The notes: generated from the sequence alone by a model not told the origin. Positions 20,623 through 29,854 are shown, counted from the first letter of the stretch. The stretch: 64,000 nt of DNA from Marinobacter adhaerens HP15 (GCF_000166295.1 NC_017506.1:2294001-2358000); one strand, 5' to 3'. A program made the numbers and translations.

Positions 20623-21510
20623 TTATTTCGAAATTTTGAAAACTGGGGGCTCTGCGTAGGTCTCGAGGCGCTTCCGCCACCCCGGCAGCCAGCGCTCCCG
20701 CTCGATGGGATTCTCCGCGTTTTCTGCCCGGCGCGTCAGAACGGTGTCGGCTGCTTCCCTGAATTTCACAAGGGCGCTCTGATCCGGTGAACCAGACATT
20801 TCCAAAAGCACCTGAAGCAGCCCCCAGCCCTGGCCCTCATAGCGCTCCGTGGCCGAAAGCCCCTCGCCCTTGAAATTCACATAGTCGATGATGGCGTAAA
20901 CGCCACCGGGTGTCTGGCTCAAAGACTCCAGCCTTCCTGCGACCTCTGACTTTTGATCATCCGGGGCTGCCTCAATAATCTTTCCAAGCGATTGCCTGGC
21001 GCGGCGGAATATGAATTCGGCCTGGATGCCCTGGGTACCCGCCAGAAACTCTCGCAGCTCTGCTACTCGTGGTGAATCGTCTACAGCCAGAAAGTCTGAT
21101 TTTTCGCGCCAGGGAGCGTCAAAAGGCTCGAGCGCTCGCAACCATTCGGGAATATTGACCTGACGTTGTTCCATGTATTCCATCAGGGCAGGAAAACTTT
21201 CCACGAATCGCCCTTCAACGCCCTCCGGATACCAGATGAAGTGACCGATACCCAATGACGGAAACGCCTCGCCATCGTTCCAGTGGACCAGACACCGAAA
21301 ACGCCCTGCGCACTCGTTCCGGAAAATCTGCTGGCCCACCCAGTCCAACTGGGCGGAGGTCAGTGCCAGGGAGATATCAACATCCGGGCCAGTCAGTGAA
21401 GTAAGTTGTGGGCCATTTGATTCGGGCGCGTTATCCTCATTAGTAGAATCACAACCAGTGACCACCAAAACACTCATCAGAGAGAGCAATACAAGGTATT
21501 TACCAAACAC
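20623..21510 (-). CDS. Lipoprotein of unknown function with a lysozyme-like segment
   Basis: 295 residues. Signal peptide ending in a lipobox (VVTGC, Cys20), so lipid-anchored; residue after Cys is Asp, which in E. coli would favour inner-membrane retention. Residues 62-95 contain a Glu (E66) followed by a W-N-D-G-E stretch and SLGIGH (85-90), an arrangement reminiscent of the catalytic Glu plus TIGxGH of GH24 phage-type lysozymes. The rest is helical with a conserved-looking GVYAIIDYVNFKGEGLSATERYEGQGWGLLQVL section. I do not recognise a named family, and the lysozyme idea is inference. Separate from its neighbours by orientation-compatible but unrelated genes; 33 bp after the thioesterase. 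Confidence 0.75.
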   Translation of the reverse strand: MFGKYLVLLSLMSVLVVTGCDSTNEDNAPESNGPQLTSLTGPDVDISLALTSAQLDWVGQQIFRNECAGRFRCLVHWNDGEAFPSLGIGHFIWYPEGVEGRFVESFPALMEYMEQRQVNIPEWLRALEPFDAPWREKSDFLAVDDSPRVAELREFLAGTQGIQAEFIFRRARQSLGKIIEAAPDDQKSEVAGRLESLSQTPGGVYAIIDYVNFKGEGLSATERYEGQGWGLLQVLLEMSGSPDQSALVKFREAADTVLTRRAENAENPIERERWLPGWRKRLETYAEPPVFKISK

Positions 21511-21543
21511 CAGCGCCTCCGGGAAAGTCAGAATTGTGCACGA

Positions 21544-21936
21544 TCACGCTACCGCATGTTCTGCCAGCCTGGCTTTTATGTCCTCCGGAATCGGCAGTGC
21601 CTTCTCGGTTTCGTAATCAAAATGAATTAACACGGCGACACCCCGGGCAATCTGCTTGTCGCCCTGCCAGGCTTCCTGAATCACATGAAACGAGGAATTG
21701 CCGATCTTACCGATGCCTGTTTTGATCTTGACCGGAATATGCCAGTAGCTCTGTGCCATCAGATCAATCTCAAGTCGTGCAATGATCAGTGGCCAGGTCT
21801 CGGCTTCAAGGGTCGGGTGAAAAATACGGAAAACCGGCGTCCTGGCCTGCTCGAACCAGACCGGCAGAGTGGTATTGCTGATATGCCCGAGGGCATCGGT
21901 ATCGCTGAAACGTGGTTCCAGTTCCAGATGAAACAT
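21544..21936 (-). CDS. Acyl-CoA thioesterase, 4HBT (hot-dog) family
   Basis: 130 residues, single hot-dog domain. The active-site block RFSDTDALGHISNTTLPVWFEQAR near the N-terminus matches the 4-hydroxybenzoyl-CoA/YbgC thioesterase pattern (Asp15 in DTDALGH, then N). Likely hydrolyses acyl- or hydroxybenzoyl-type CoA thioesters in the cytoplasm; the substrate cannot be read from the sequence. Lies 68 bp downstream of the PQQ-dehydrogenase-like gene on the same strand. Confidence 0.85.
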   Translation of the reverse strand: MFHLELEPRFSDTDALGHISNTTLPVWFEQARTPVFRIFHPTLEAETWPLIIARLEIDLMAQSYWHIPVKIKTGIGKIGNSSFHVIQEAWQGDKQIARGVAVLIHFDYETEKALPIPEDIKARLAEHAVA

Positions 21937-22004
21937 AGCGGCTTCCCTCTTTCTGAAAACCGCCTACTATACACCGGCCGGGCCCAAAGACCCCAGAGCC
22001 GAGA

Positions 22005-23585
22005 CTAAGGCAGGATACGCAGAATCCGTCCATCCGCACTGTCAGTGAGCAGATACACCGCCCCATCAGGCCCGGTAGCCACGTCCCGGATCCGTTCGCC
22101 CATTGCTTCGAACAAACTCTCGACGTCGCTTGCTTCACCAGCTTCCAGTGTGACGCGGTGAACGCTTTTATCGGCAAGGGCGCCGACCAGAAGGTTTCCC
22201 TGCCAGTCCGGAAACAGCTCACCCCGATAGCGGGTCATGCCTGAAGGGGCAATTGAAGGGGTCCAGTGCAACAACGGTTGCTCCATACCTTCCCGCTCAA
22301 CAAAGGGCGTGATCATGGCGCCGGTGTAATCGATGCCGTGCGTGATCACGGGCCAGCCATAGTTGTGTCCCGGCTCGATAATATTTATCTCATCACCGCC
22401 GCGGGGGCCATGTTCATGGGCAATCAAGACGTTTTCGACGGAATCAAACACCAGCCCCTGAACGTTCCGGTGCCCGTAACTGTATATTTCCGGCAGAGCG
22501 CCTTCCCTGCCAACGAAGGGGTTGTCGGCGGGAACACTGCCATCCGGGTTCAGCCTCACGATCTTGCCCAGATGACTGGACAGGTTCTGCGCCTGCTCCC
22601 GATAGTCAAATCCGTCTCCCAGCGTCACGATCAGCGTACCGTCCGGAAGCCAGGCCATTCGGCCACCGTAGTGGGCGCTGCCTTCCTTGGCCGGCTTGGC
22701 ACGGAATATCTCGACAACCTCCGTCAAGGCCTCCGCCTGCAACTGACCACGGGCCACGCACAGGTGATTCGCAGAGGCCGTCCCGCAAGAGTAGGCGAGA
22801 AAGACCAGTTGGTTATTCTCAAAGTCCGGCGACAACAGCACATCGAACAGACCTGCCTGAGCATCATTGAAAACCGGCGGAACTCCGGTAATCGGCGCCT
22901 GGCCGAGCTCCCACTCCTCTGAAATCATCCGCAACCGCCCTGCCCGCTCCGTCACAAGGGCGCCACCACCTGGAAGAAACGCCAGGGACCAGGGATGCTC
23001 CAGCCCGGAAGTCAACGTCTCGACGGTGTAGTCGCTCAAGGACTGGGCCTGTGTCGGACCTGGCAGCGCCCCGAGGCCAACCGCCAGGCAAAAGGCCAGC
23101 AGGGTTCCTGAGGCGTGGCTACTGACCCCGGTGGCAGGCCTGGCAGTAAGTCTGGCGAACAGGGCTCCGGCAAATGCGGCGGTTAACAGCATGGCAAGCA
23201 GACCTCCCCCGGTTCGGGTCGCCGCAATCAGGGTTGGCATGGGAGCCAGGGCATTAACCAACACTAGTGCAACCCACAGCCCGGATGCCCCGGCCAGGCC
23301 GAACAGTGGCACCCGAAGTCCGCGCCCCACGAAACGGGAAACGACCGCCGCAGCGCCCTGGGAAATAAGGAAACTGAGTCCAAAGAGGAGCAGGTAGAGC
23401 GGCGCAAAAGAGACCAGATCATGCCCGGTGGCAGAAATGCGGGCGTCAAGCCCAACCGCTACACCCATAGCCTGAAGGGCCCAAAGATTTAGCTGGGTCT
23501 GAACCACGGTGCCAAGAATTACCCCGACCGCCAGTGCCACCCAAAAGCTGATGACGTTTCTCTTCGTTAACTGCCGTCCTGCCAT
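22005..23585 (-). CDS. Four-helix membrane domain fused to PQQ-dependent aldose-sugar dehydrogenase-like propeller
   Basis: 526 residues. Helices at about 11-30, 61-80, 95-112 and 124-145; then a further hydrophobic segment (159-180) ending GPTQAQS, which looks like a signal-peptide cleavage site; then a six-bladed beta-propeller of the soluble glucose/sorbosone dehydrogenase (YliI/Asd) family beginning TVETLTSGLEHPWSLAFLP. The propeller shows YGGRMAWLPDGTLIVTLGD, a GHRNVQGL strand and a HGPRGGDEIN segment typical of the PQQ site. Normal YliI-type proteins are about 370 residues with only a signal peptide, so the N-terminal membrane half is an addition. Function: periplasmic sugar oxidation feeding the quinone pool is plausible; substrate unknown. 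Confidence 0.85.
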   Translation of the reverse strand: MAGRQLTKRNVISFWVALAVGVILGTVVQTQLNLWALQAMGVAVGLDARISATGHDLVSFAPLYLLLFGLSFLISQGAAAVVSRFVGRGLRVPLFGLAGASGLWVALVLVNALAPMPTLIAATRTGGGLLAMLLTAAFAGALFARLTARPATGVSSHASGTLLAFCLAVGLGALPGPTQAQSLSDYTVETLTSGLEHPWSLAFLPGGGALVTERAGRLRMISEEWELGQAPITGVPPVFNDAQAGLFDVLLSPDFENNQLVFLAYSCGTASANHLCVARGQLQAEALTEVVEIFRAKPAKEGSAHYGGRMAWLPDGTLIVTLGDGFDYREQAQNLSSHLGKIVRLNPDGSVPADNPFVGREGALPEIYSYGHRNVQGLVFDSVENVLIAHEHGPRGGDEINIIEPGHNYGWPVITHGIDYTGAMITPFVEREGMEQPLLHWTPSIAPSGMTRYRGELFPDWQGNLLVGALADKSVHRVTLEAGEASDVESLFEAMGERIRDVATGPDGAVYLLTDSADGRILRILP

Positions 23586-23643
23586 TGCTCCGCCTCCAAA
23601 GCCCTTTGCCGTTTATACGACCCATTCTGTCAGATACAAACAC

Positions 23644-23676
23644 AAAAAAGCCGGAGCATCACGCTCCGGCTTTTTT
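23644..23676 (-). terminator. Terminator after fpr
   Basis: A-run, GCCGGAGC, ATCAC loop, GCTCCGGC, T-run; lies 24 bp past the fpr stop and is symmetric. Confidence 0.85.
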
Positions 23677-23699
23677 CGAGGCGGATTCAGCCCGCGAGC

Positions 23700-24470
23700 T
23701 CACTGCTCCACGAACGCCCGCTCAATCACGTAATGACCCATATCGCCGCCCCGGGCTTCCTTGAAGCCCATGTTGTTCAGGATGGCGCAGGTGTCCTTGA
23801 GCATGCTTGGGCTGCCGCAGATCATGAACCGGTCATTCTCCGGGTCAAAATCCGGCAGGTCCAGATCACGGGTGATTTTGCCGGTCTCCATGGCATCGGT
23901 CAGCCTCCCCTGGTTGCGGAAGTCTTCCCGCGTCACAGTCGGATAGTAAACCAGCTTGCCCTGGACCATTTCGCCGAAGTATTCATTCTCCGGCAGCTCC
24001 TCGATCTCCTTCTGATAAGCCAGCTCGGAGACGTAACGCACGCCATGGGTCAGAATAACCTTATCGAACGCCTCGTAGACTTCCGGGTCCTTGATGATGC
24101 TCATGAAAGGCGCCAAACCAGTGCCGGTGCTGATCAGCCACAGATTCTTTCCGGGCAGAAGGTTGTCCAGAATCAGCGTCCCTGTCGGCTTGCGGCTCAC
24201 CAGAATTTCGTCACCTACCTGGATTTTCTGAAGGCGGGAGGTCAGTGGGCCGTCCTGGACCTTGATCGAGAAGAACTCAAGCTCTTCCTCGTAATTGGCA
24301 CTGGCGATACTGTAAGCGCGCATCAAAGGCTTACCCTCGGTCTCCAGGCCGATCATGACAAAGTGCCCGTTCTTGAAACGGAAGCCCGGATCACGGCTTG
24401 TAGTAAAGCTGAACAGGGTATCGTTCCAGTGATGGACGCTGGTAACTTTCTCTTTAATCAGGTTGCTCAT
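23700..24470 (-). CDS. fpr: Ferredoxin/flavodoxin--NADP+ reductase
   Basis: 256 residues, bacterial subclass I length. FAD-binding motif RAYSIAS (RxYS), followed by the ISTGTGLAPFMSIIKDPEVYE nucleotide-binding start, and a C-terminal CGSPSMLKD segment; the chain ends VIERAFVEQ with the Phe-Val-Glu tail that stacks on the flavin in Azotobacter/Pseudomonas enzymes. Transfers electrons between NADPH and ferredoxin or flavodoxin in the cytoplasm, with roles in oxidative stress and Fe-S repair. Divergent from a LysR regulator gene 145 bp away, the same layout as fprA-finR in pseudomonads. Confidence 0.95.
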   Translation of the reverse strand: MSNLIKEKVTSVHHWNDTLFSFTTSRDPGFRFKNGHFVMIGLETEGKPLMRAYSIASANYEEELEFFSIKVQDGPLTSRLQKIQVGDEILVSRKPTGTLILDNLLPGKNLWLISTGTGLAPFMSIIKDPEVYEAFDKVILTHGVRYVSELAYQKEIEELPENEYFGEMVQGKLVYYPTVTREDFRNQGRLTDAMETGKITRDLDLPDFDPENDRFMICGSPSMLKDTCAILNNMGFKEARGGDMGHYVIERAFVEQ

Positions 24471-24615
24471 GTAAACCTCTTGCCTGTTCGTTACGCTTTC
24501 TTACGGCGAATGATTCAATTTTGGATTGCGCTAAGTCTAACCCGACACTAACCTATCGGGAAAATGGGATATTCTCATAACCTTATTCGAGTGAGCCGAT
24601 TAAGAGCGAAAAGTT

Positions 24616-25499
24616 ATGAAGTACAGTTTTCGACAGCTGGAAGTTTTCCTGGCAGCCGCCCATTTCCAGAACATTACCCGTGCTGCCGAATCGCTGGCCA
24701 TGTCGCAATCGGCAGCCAGCAGTGCGCTGAAAGAACTGGAAAACCAGTTCGACATCCAGCTGTTCGACCGCGTTGGCAAACGGCTCCAGTTAAACGAGCT
24801 GGGGCGGCTTTACCGCCCCAAGGTGGAGGCCGTCCTTGCCCAGGCCAATGAGCTGGAACAGGCCTTCAGCAAACACACGGAGGTGGGCGCCCTGAAAGTC
24901 GGTGCCACCCTGACTATCGGGAACTATTTGGCCGTGGGGGTCATGGCCCAATACATGAATACCCCTACCCATCCCAGAGTCTCCCTCGAAGTCGCCAATA
25001 CCAGCACCATCGCAAGACGAGTGAGAGACTTCGAGCTGGATATTGGTTTGATCGAGGGGGAATTGCAGTCTTCAGAACTGGATGTATTGCCCTGGCGGGG
25101 AGATGAGTTGGTGGTGTTCTGTTCACCCACCCATCCACTGGCCCAAAAAACATCACTGACGGATGAAGACCTGCGCACCGCCACCTGGATCATGCGTGAG
25201 CAGGGGTCAGGAACCCGCCAGAGTTTGAGCGGGGCATGCACGGCCTGTTGCCGGATCTGAATGTGCTGCTGGAGCTGGAACACACCGAGGCCATAAAACG
25301 GGCAGTGGAAGCCGACCTGGGCATTGGCTGCCTTTCGGAAGTTGTGCTGGCCGACGCGTTCAAGCGCGGAAGTCTGGTGCCACTGACGGTACCGGAACAC
25401 CGTCAGTTTGATCGGCAGTTCTATTTCATCCTGCACAAGCAGAAATACCGTAGCGCCGGAATTGATGCCTGGATAGAGCTTTGTCGGCAGTTACGCTGA
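24616..25499 (+). pseudogene. LysR-family regulator (FinR-like), interrupted by a frameshift
   Basis: The first frame gives 200-odd good residues (MKYSFRQLEVFLAAAHFQN; winged helix about 1-60 with SQSAASSALKELE as recognition helix; then the inducer-binding domain) and then stops after a short out-of-frame tail (SGACTACCRI) at 25260. The missing C-terminal part continues in the next frame from about 25224 (FERGMHGLLPDLNVLLELEHT) to 25499. Restoring one base near 25222-25223 rebuilds a normal protein of about 294 residues. Divergent from fpr, so by position it should be the fpr activator of the FinR type. It overlaps the miaE end by 9 bp. Either a real inactivating deletion or a sequencing error. 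Confidence 0.88.
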
Positions 25500-26099
25500 G
25501 ATGGGCCCGCTGTGAAAGCGAAACTCCTGATCCGGATCTTCAATCAACGCCCGCTCCAAGGCCAGAAAATCCCCCACACGGGCCGCGATCGGTCCACCAG
25601 CGGCCTGTTCGGCCAGAGTCAAGTAGTCCTGGTAATGCCGGGCTTCGGACTTCAGCAAACTGGTGTAGAAATCCGCCAGCTTCTCATCCAGGAACGGAGC
25701 GAGCGCGGCAAACCGTTCACAGGAGCGCGCCTCGATAATGGCGCCCACAATCAACACATCCACCAGGCGGCCAGGATCTTCTGACCGGACTTCCTGTCTT
25801 AATCCTGCCGCGTATCGGGCCGGGGTAAGATGGCAATAGTCCACGCCGCGCTTTTTCATAATCGCGAGCACCTGCTCGAAATGCCGGAGCTCCTCACGGG
25901 CCAGCCGGGACATCTTGTTCAGCAGGTCGGTGTTGTCAACGTACCGGTACATCAGGCTGAGCGCGGTGGAGGCGGCCTTCTTTTCGCAATGGGCGTGATC
26001 GATCAGCATCAGGTCCTGATTCGCCAGGGCATTGTCGATCCATTGCTGAGGGGTCTGGCACGGCAGGAAGTTGTGAATCTCTTGCAGGGCGTCGTTCAT
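25491..26099 (-). CDS. miaE: tRNA-(ms2io6A)-hydroxylase MiaE
   Basis: 202 residues. Di-iron oxygenase that hydroxylates the isopentenyl group of the modified adenosine 37 in tRNAs reading U-starting codons. The four-helix ferritin-like fold shows the iron ligands in HCEKKAA, REELRHFEQV, EARSCERF and SEARHYQDY. The ATG at 26099 (MNDALQEIHNF) gives family length; the open frame extends 24 codons further without a motif. Convergent with the LysR gene and divergent from acnB. Confidence 0.93.
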   Translation of the reverse strand: MNDALQEIHNFLPCQTPQQWIDNALANQDLMLIDHAHCEKKAASTALSLMYRYVDNTDLLNKMSRLAREELRHFEQVLAIMKKRGVDYCHLTPARYAAGLRQEVRSEDPGRLVDVLIVGAIIEARSCERFAALAPFLDEKLADFYTSLLKSEARHYQDYLTLAEQAAGGPIAARVGDFLALERALIEDPDQEFRFHSGPISA

Positions 26100-26215
26100 G
26101 GTTGAATACAGTTGTTGATTTGCGGCCGGCGAGTATAGCGCACTTAACAGATTCCTCCGACCTCTGTCCAACTTAACTTTATAAGGGGTTTCCTATAGAA
26201 TGCAGCGCCAGATAA

Positions 26216-26277
26216 AGGAGTCTCTGAATAAACCCTGAAACCCCATCGGTGATTTGAGGCATTATTCAGAGGCTCCT
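26216..26277 (+). other. 62-nt palindromic element (16-bp stem) upstream of acnB
   Basis: AGGAGTCTCTGAATAA (26216-26231) pairs with TTATTCAGAGGCTCCT (26262-26277): 15 Watson-Crick pairs and one T-G pair, around a 30-nt loop. It lies between a candidate -10 (TATAGA at about 26194) and the acnB start, so it would be in the 5' untranslated region. It may be an mRNA structure or a small palindromic (MITE-like) insertion. Confidence 0.7.
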
Positions 26278-26355
26278 GCGGCCTTTCCGCCAAAACCTCC
26301 CGCCAAGGCATGAAGCCAACGGCGCGGGACATTCCAACTGATGAGGGTCCATATC

Positions 26356-28950
26356 GTGTTAGAAGCCTATCGTGAACACGTTGCCGAACGTGAAGCCCTG
26401 GGTATTCCTCCCAAGCCCCTGAACGCCGAGCAGACTGCTGCTCTGGTCGATCTGCTGAAAAACCCGCCGGCCGGCGAGGAAGACACCCTGGTGTATCTCC
26501 TGGAAAACCGCGTACCGCCGGGTGTCGACGAAGCCGCCTACGTAAAGGCCGCGTTCCTGACTGCTATCGTAAAAGGCGAAGCCTCCTCTCCGCTGCTGGA
26601 CAAGCCGACAGCAGTCAAGCTGCTGGGCATGATGCAGGGTGGCTATAACATTGCGACCCTGGTTGATCTTCTGGACGACTCGGAGCTGGCTGAGCTGGCC
26701 GGTGAGCAGCTGAAGCGCACCCTGCTGATGTTCGACGCCTTCAACGACGTGAAGGAAAAGATGGACGCTGGCAATCCGGTTGCCAGGGCAGTTATCGAAT
26801 CCTGGGCCAACGGCGAGTGGTTCACCAATAAGAAGAAGGTACCAGAGAGCACCAAGATGGTGGTGTTCAAGGTCACTGGCGAAACCAACACCGACGACCT
26901 GTCTCCGGCTCCGGATGCCTGGTCCCGTCCGGACATCCCGCTGCATGCCCGCGCTGCCTACAAAATGGAACGCGACGGCCTGAAGCCGGAAGAGCCCGGC
27001 GTTACCGGTCCCATGAGCCAGATCGACGAGATCAAGGCCAAGGGCCTGCCCGTTGCCTTCGTGGGTGATGTTGTCGGTACCGGTTCTTCACGTAAGTCGG
27101 CCACTAACTCCGTTCTGTGGTTCTTCGGTGACGACATTCCGGGCGTGCCGAACAAGCGTGCCGGCGGTGTCTGCATCGGTAACAAGGTCGCTCCCATCTT
27201 CTTCAACACCATGGAAGATGCCGGTGCCCTGGTGTTCGAAGCCCCCGTCGACGACATGAACATGGGCGATGTTATCGAGATCCGCCCGTATGACGGCAAG
27301 ATCCTGAACGAGGCTGGCGAGACTATCTCCGAGTTCAAGTTCAAGTCTGACGTGATCCTGGACGAAGTTCAGGCTGGCGGCCGTATCCCGCTGATCATCG
27401 GCCGTGGCCTGACTGCCAAGGCCCGCACAGCACTGGGCATGGGCGCGACCGACCTGTTCCGCCTGCCAAAAGATCCCGAAGCCGGCACCAAAGGCTTCAC
27501 CCTGGCCCAGAAGATGGTTGGTAAGGCCTGTGGCCTGGAAGAAGGCAAAGGCGTTCGTCCGAACACCTACTGCGAACCGCACATGACCACCGTGGGCTCC
27601 CAGGACACCACCGGCCCGATGACCCGGGACGAACTCAAAGACCTGGCGTGTCTGGGCTTCCAGGCTGATCTGGTTATGCAGTCTTTCTGCCACACCGCTG
27701 CCTACCCGAAGCCGGTTGACGTGGAAATGCAGCACACCATGCCGGACTTTATCCGTACCCGCGGCGGTGTTTCACTGCGCCCGGGCGACGGTATCATCCA
27801 CTCCTGGCTGAACCGCATGCTGCTGCCGGACACCGTGGGCACCGGTGGTGACTCCCACACCCGTTTCCCGATGGGCATCTCCTTCCCGGCCGGTTCCGGT
27901 CTGGTAGCGTTTGCCGCGGCGACCGGCGTTATGCCTCTGGACATGCCGGAATCCGTTCTGGTTCGCTTCAAGGGCGAAATGCAGCCCGGCATCACCCTGC
28001 GCGATCTGGTACACGCCATCCCGCTGTACGGCATCAAGCAAGGCATGCTGACCGTTGAGAAGAAAGGCAAGATCAACGAATTCTCCGGCCGCATCCTGGA
28101 AATTGAAGGCCTTGAGCACCTGACCGTTGAGCAGGCGTTCGAGTTGTCTGACGCTTCCGCCGAGCGTTCCGCCGCGGGTTGTACCATCAACCTGTCTGAA
28201 GACTCCGTGGCCGAGTACCTGCGTTCCAACATCACCATGTTGCGCTGGATGATTGCCGAGGGTTACGGCGATCCGCGTACCCTGGAGCGTCGTGCCCAGC
28301 AGATGGAAGAGTGGCTGGCTGATCCGAAGCTCATGCGTGCCGACAAAGATGCCGAGTATGCACACGTCATCGAAATCGATCTGGCCGACATCAAAGAGCC
28401 GATCGTATGCTGCCCGAATGATCCGGACGATGCCAAGTTCTTGTCCGAAGTGGCTGGCGACAAGGTTGACGAAGTATTCATTGGCTCCTGCATGACCAAC
28501 ATCGGTCACTTCCGCGCCGCCGGCAAACTGCTTGAGCAGCACAAAGGCCCGCTGAGCACGCGTCTGTGGATGTCGCCGCCGACCAAGATGGATCAGGCGC
28601 AGCTGATGGAAGAAGGTTACTTCAACACCTACGGCACCGCCGGTGTTCGCACCGAGATGCCGGGCTGCTCCCTGTGCATGGGTAACCAGGCACGCGTAGC
28701 GCCGAAGTCGACGGTCCTGTCCACTTCCACCCGTAACTTCCCGAACCGCCTCGGCGATGGTGCCAACGTGTACCTGACGTCTGCGGAACTGGCGGCTGTG
28801 GGTGCGGTTCTGGGCAAACTCCCCTCCCCTGCGGAGTACATGGAGTACGCGAAGGACCTGAACAGCATGTCGAAAGAGATTTACAAGTATCTCAACTTCG
28901 ACCAGATGGAGAACTACACCAAGAAGGCTGCTGAGGCGAACGTTGCCTGA
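26356..28950 (+). CDS. acnB: Aconitate hydratase B (bifunctional with 2-methylisocitrate dehydratase)
   Basis: 864 residues, nearly collinear with E. coli AcnB (865). Converts citrate to isocitrate in the TCA cycle; the apo-form of the family binds RNA. N-terminal HEAT-like domain (MLEAYREHVAE, KNPPAGEED), swivel domain (GETNTDDLSPAPDAWSRPDIPLHA, GTGSSRKSATNSVLWF), and catalytic domains with the 4Fe-4S cysteines in the GSCMTNIGHF and PGCSLCMGNQARV segments. Start chosen as GTG at 26356 because it gives the family N-terminus and has GAGGGT 6 nt upstream; an in-frame ATG at 26341 is less likely. Terminates in a strong hairpin. Confidence 0.98.
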   Translation: MLEAYREHVAEREALGIPPKPLNAEQTAALVDLLKNPPAGEEDTLVYLLENRVPPGVDEAAYVKAAFLTAIVKGEASSPLLDKPTAVKLLGMMQGGYNIATLVDLLDDSELAELAGEQLKRTLLMFDAFNDVKEKMDAGNPVARAVIESWANGEWFTNKKKVPESTKMVVFKVTGETNTDDLSPAPDAWSRPDIPLHARAAYKMERDGLKPEEPGVTGPMSQIDEIKAKGLPVAFVGDVVGTGSSRKSATNSVLWFFGDDIPGVPNKRAGGVCIGNKVAPIFFNTMEDAGALVFEAPVDDMNMGDVIEIRPYDGKILNEAGETISEFKFKSDVILDEVQAGGRIPLIIGRGLTAKARTALGMGATDLFRLPKDPEAGTKGFTLAQKMVGKACGLEEGKGVRPNTYCEPHMTTVGSQDTTGPMTRDELKDLACLGFQADLVMQSFCHTAAYPKPVDVEMQHTMPDFIRTRGGVSLRPGDGIIHSWLNRMLLPDTVGTGGDSHTRFPMGISFPAGSGLVAFAAATGVMPLDMPESVLVRFKGEMQPGITLRDLVHAIPLYGIKQGMLTVEKKGKINEFSGRILEIEGLEHLTVEQAFELSDASAERSAAGCTINLSEDSVAEYLRSNITMLRWMIAEGYGDPRTLERRAQQMEEWLADPKLMRADKDAEYAHVIEIDLADIKEPIVCCPNDPDDAKFLSEVAGDKVDEVFIGSCMTNIGHFRAAGKLLEQHKGPLSTRLWMSPPTKMDQAQLMEEGYFNTYGTAGVRTEMPGCSLCMGNQARVAPKSTVLSTSTRNFPNRLGDGANVYLTSAELAAVGAVLGKLPSPAEYMEYAKDLNSMSKEIYKYLNFDQMENYTKKAAEANVA

Positions 28951-28980
28951 GCACTGACCTTCAGGGTTTAGCTCCACGGA

Positions 28981-29007
28981 AACGCCAGCCCCCGGCTGGC
29001 GTTTTTT
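28981..29007 (+). terminator. Terminator after acnB
   Basis: Stem AACGCCAGCC / GGCTGGCGTT with CCC loop and T-run, 31 bp past the stop. Confidence 0.9.
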
Positions 29008-29040
29008 ATGCCTGATTACCCACCCGGGATGACCCTACAA

Positions 29041-29787
29041 TCAGTAGATAACTAGCCTCACCAGAATCGCAGCCACCATGACAAGGGTTATCCCCTTGAT
29101 CCAGCGTGCGCCGCGTTTGCTCATATTGACCCGGGTAGCAATGAAAGCGCCGGTAACGTTGCCCAGTGCCAGGGTCAGGCCCACGCCCCAGCGCACCTGG
29201 TCGTTGAGGGCAAACACCACCAGTGCAGCAAAGGTAAACGGCAACACAATCGAGACCTTGAGCACGTTCACCTGGCGCAAGTCGATCTTGAGCATGTGGT
29301 ATAGCACCACAAGGAAAAGCACACCGACACCAACCTGGATGAATCCGCCGTACATGCCAACAACAAACATCGCCAGGTAGACAGCCGGGCCAAGCCGCTC
29401 GGGCGTCAATGGACGGGTATTGAGAACCGGCTGTGGCAACAACATGAAGACGGAAGCGCCGATCATGGCCGACACCAGCACCCATTCGAACACGGCGTCG
29501 GAGACCCAGGTAGCGACCCAGGCACCCACCAGAGAGCCCAGAACCGCAGGAATCGCCAGGTGCAGACTGACAACAAGGTTGCCATGCCCCATGCGGTAGA
29601 AGCTGCCTACAGCAGTGATACTCTGCAGGGTTATCGCCACCCGGTTCGTGCCGTTGGCGACCTGGGGCGGCAGACCCAGAAACATCAACAAGGGCAGGGT
29701 CAGCATGGAACCGCCGGCAGAGAGAACGTTTATAAATCCGGCAATGCCGCCGATCGACAGTAAAGCCACGATTTCCAGAACAGTCAC
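29041..29787 (-). CDS. TSUP family membrane permease (TauE/SafE-like)
   Basis: 248 residues with about eight hydrophobic helices and the family's inverted-repeat feature: AGFINVLSAGGSMLTLPLLM in the first half and a GMYGGFIQVGVGVLFLVVLYHML counterpart in the second. Members export or import small sulfur or carbon anions such as sulfite, sulfoacetate or glycolate; the substrate cannot be judged here. Single gene convergent with acnB, 130 bp downstream of putP. Confidence 0.9.
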   Translation of the reverse strand: MTVLEIVALLSIGGIAGFINVLSAGGSMLTLPLLMFLGLPPQVANGTNRVAITLQSITAVGSFYRMGHGNLVVSLHLAIPAVLGSLVGAWVATWVSDAVFEWVLVSAMIGASVFMLLPQPVLNTRPLTPERLGPAVYLAMFVVGMYGGFIQVGVGVLFLVVLYHMLKIDLRQVNVLKVSIVLPFTFAALVVFALNDQVRWGVGLTLALGNVTGAFIATRVNMSKRGARWIKGITLVMVAAILVRLVIY

Positions 29788-29854
29788 TCAGTGCGCCCCA
29801 TCGAAGATTGGAGGATTCGAAAGGAGGAAGCCCCCGATCCGGAATCATTATGAC

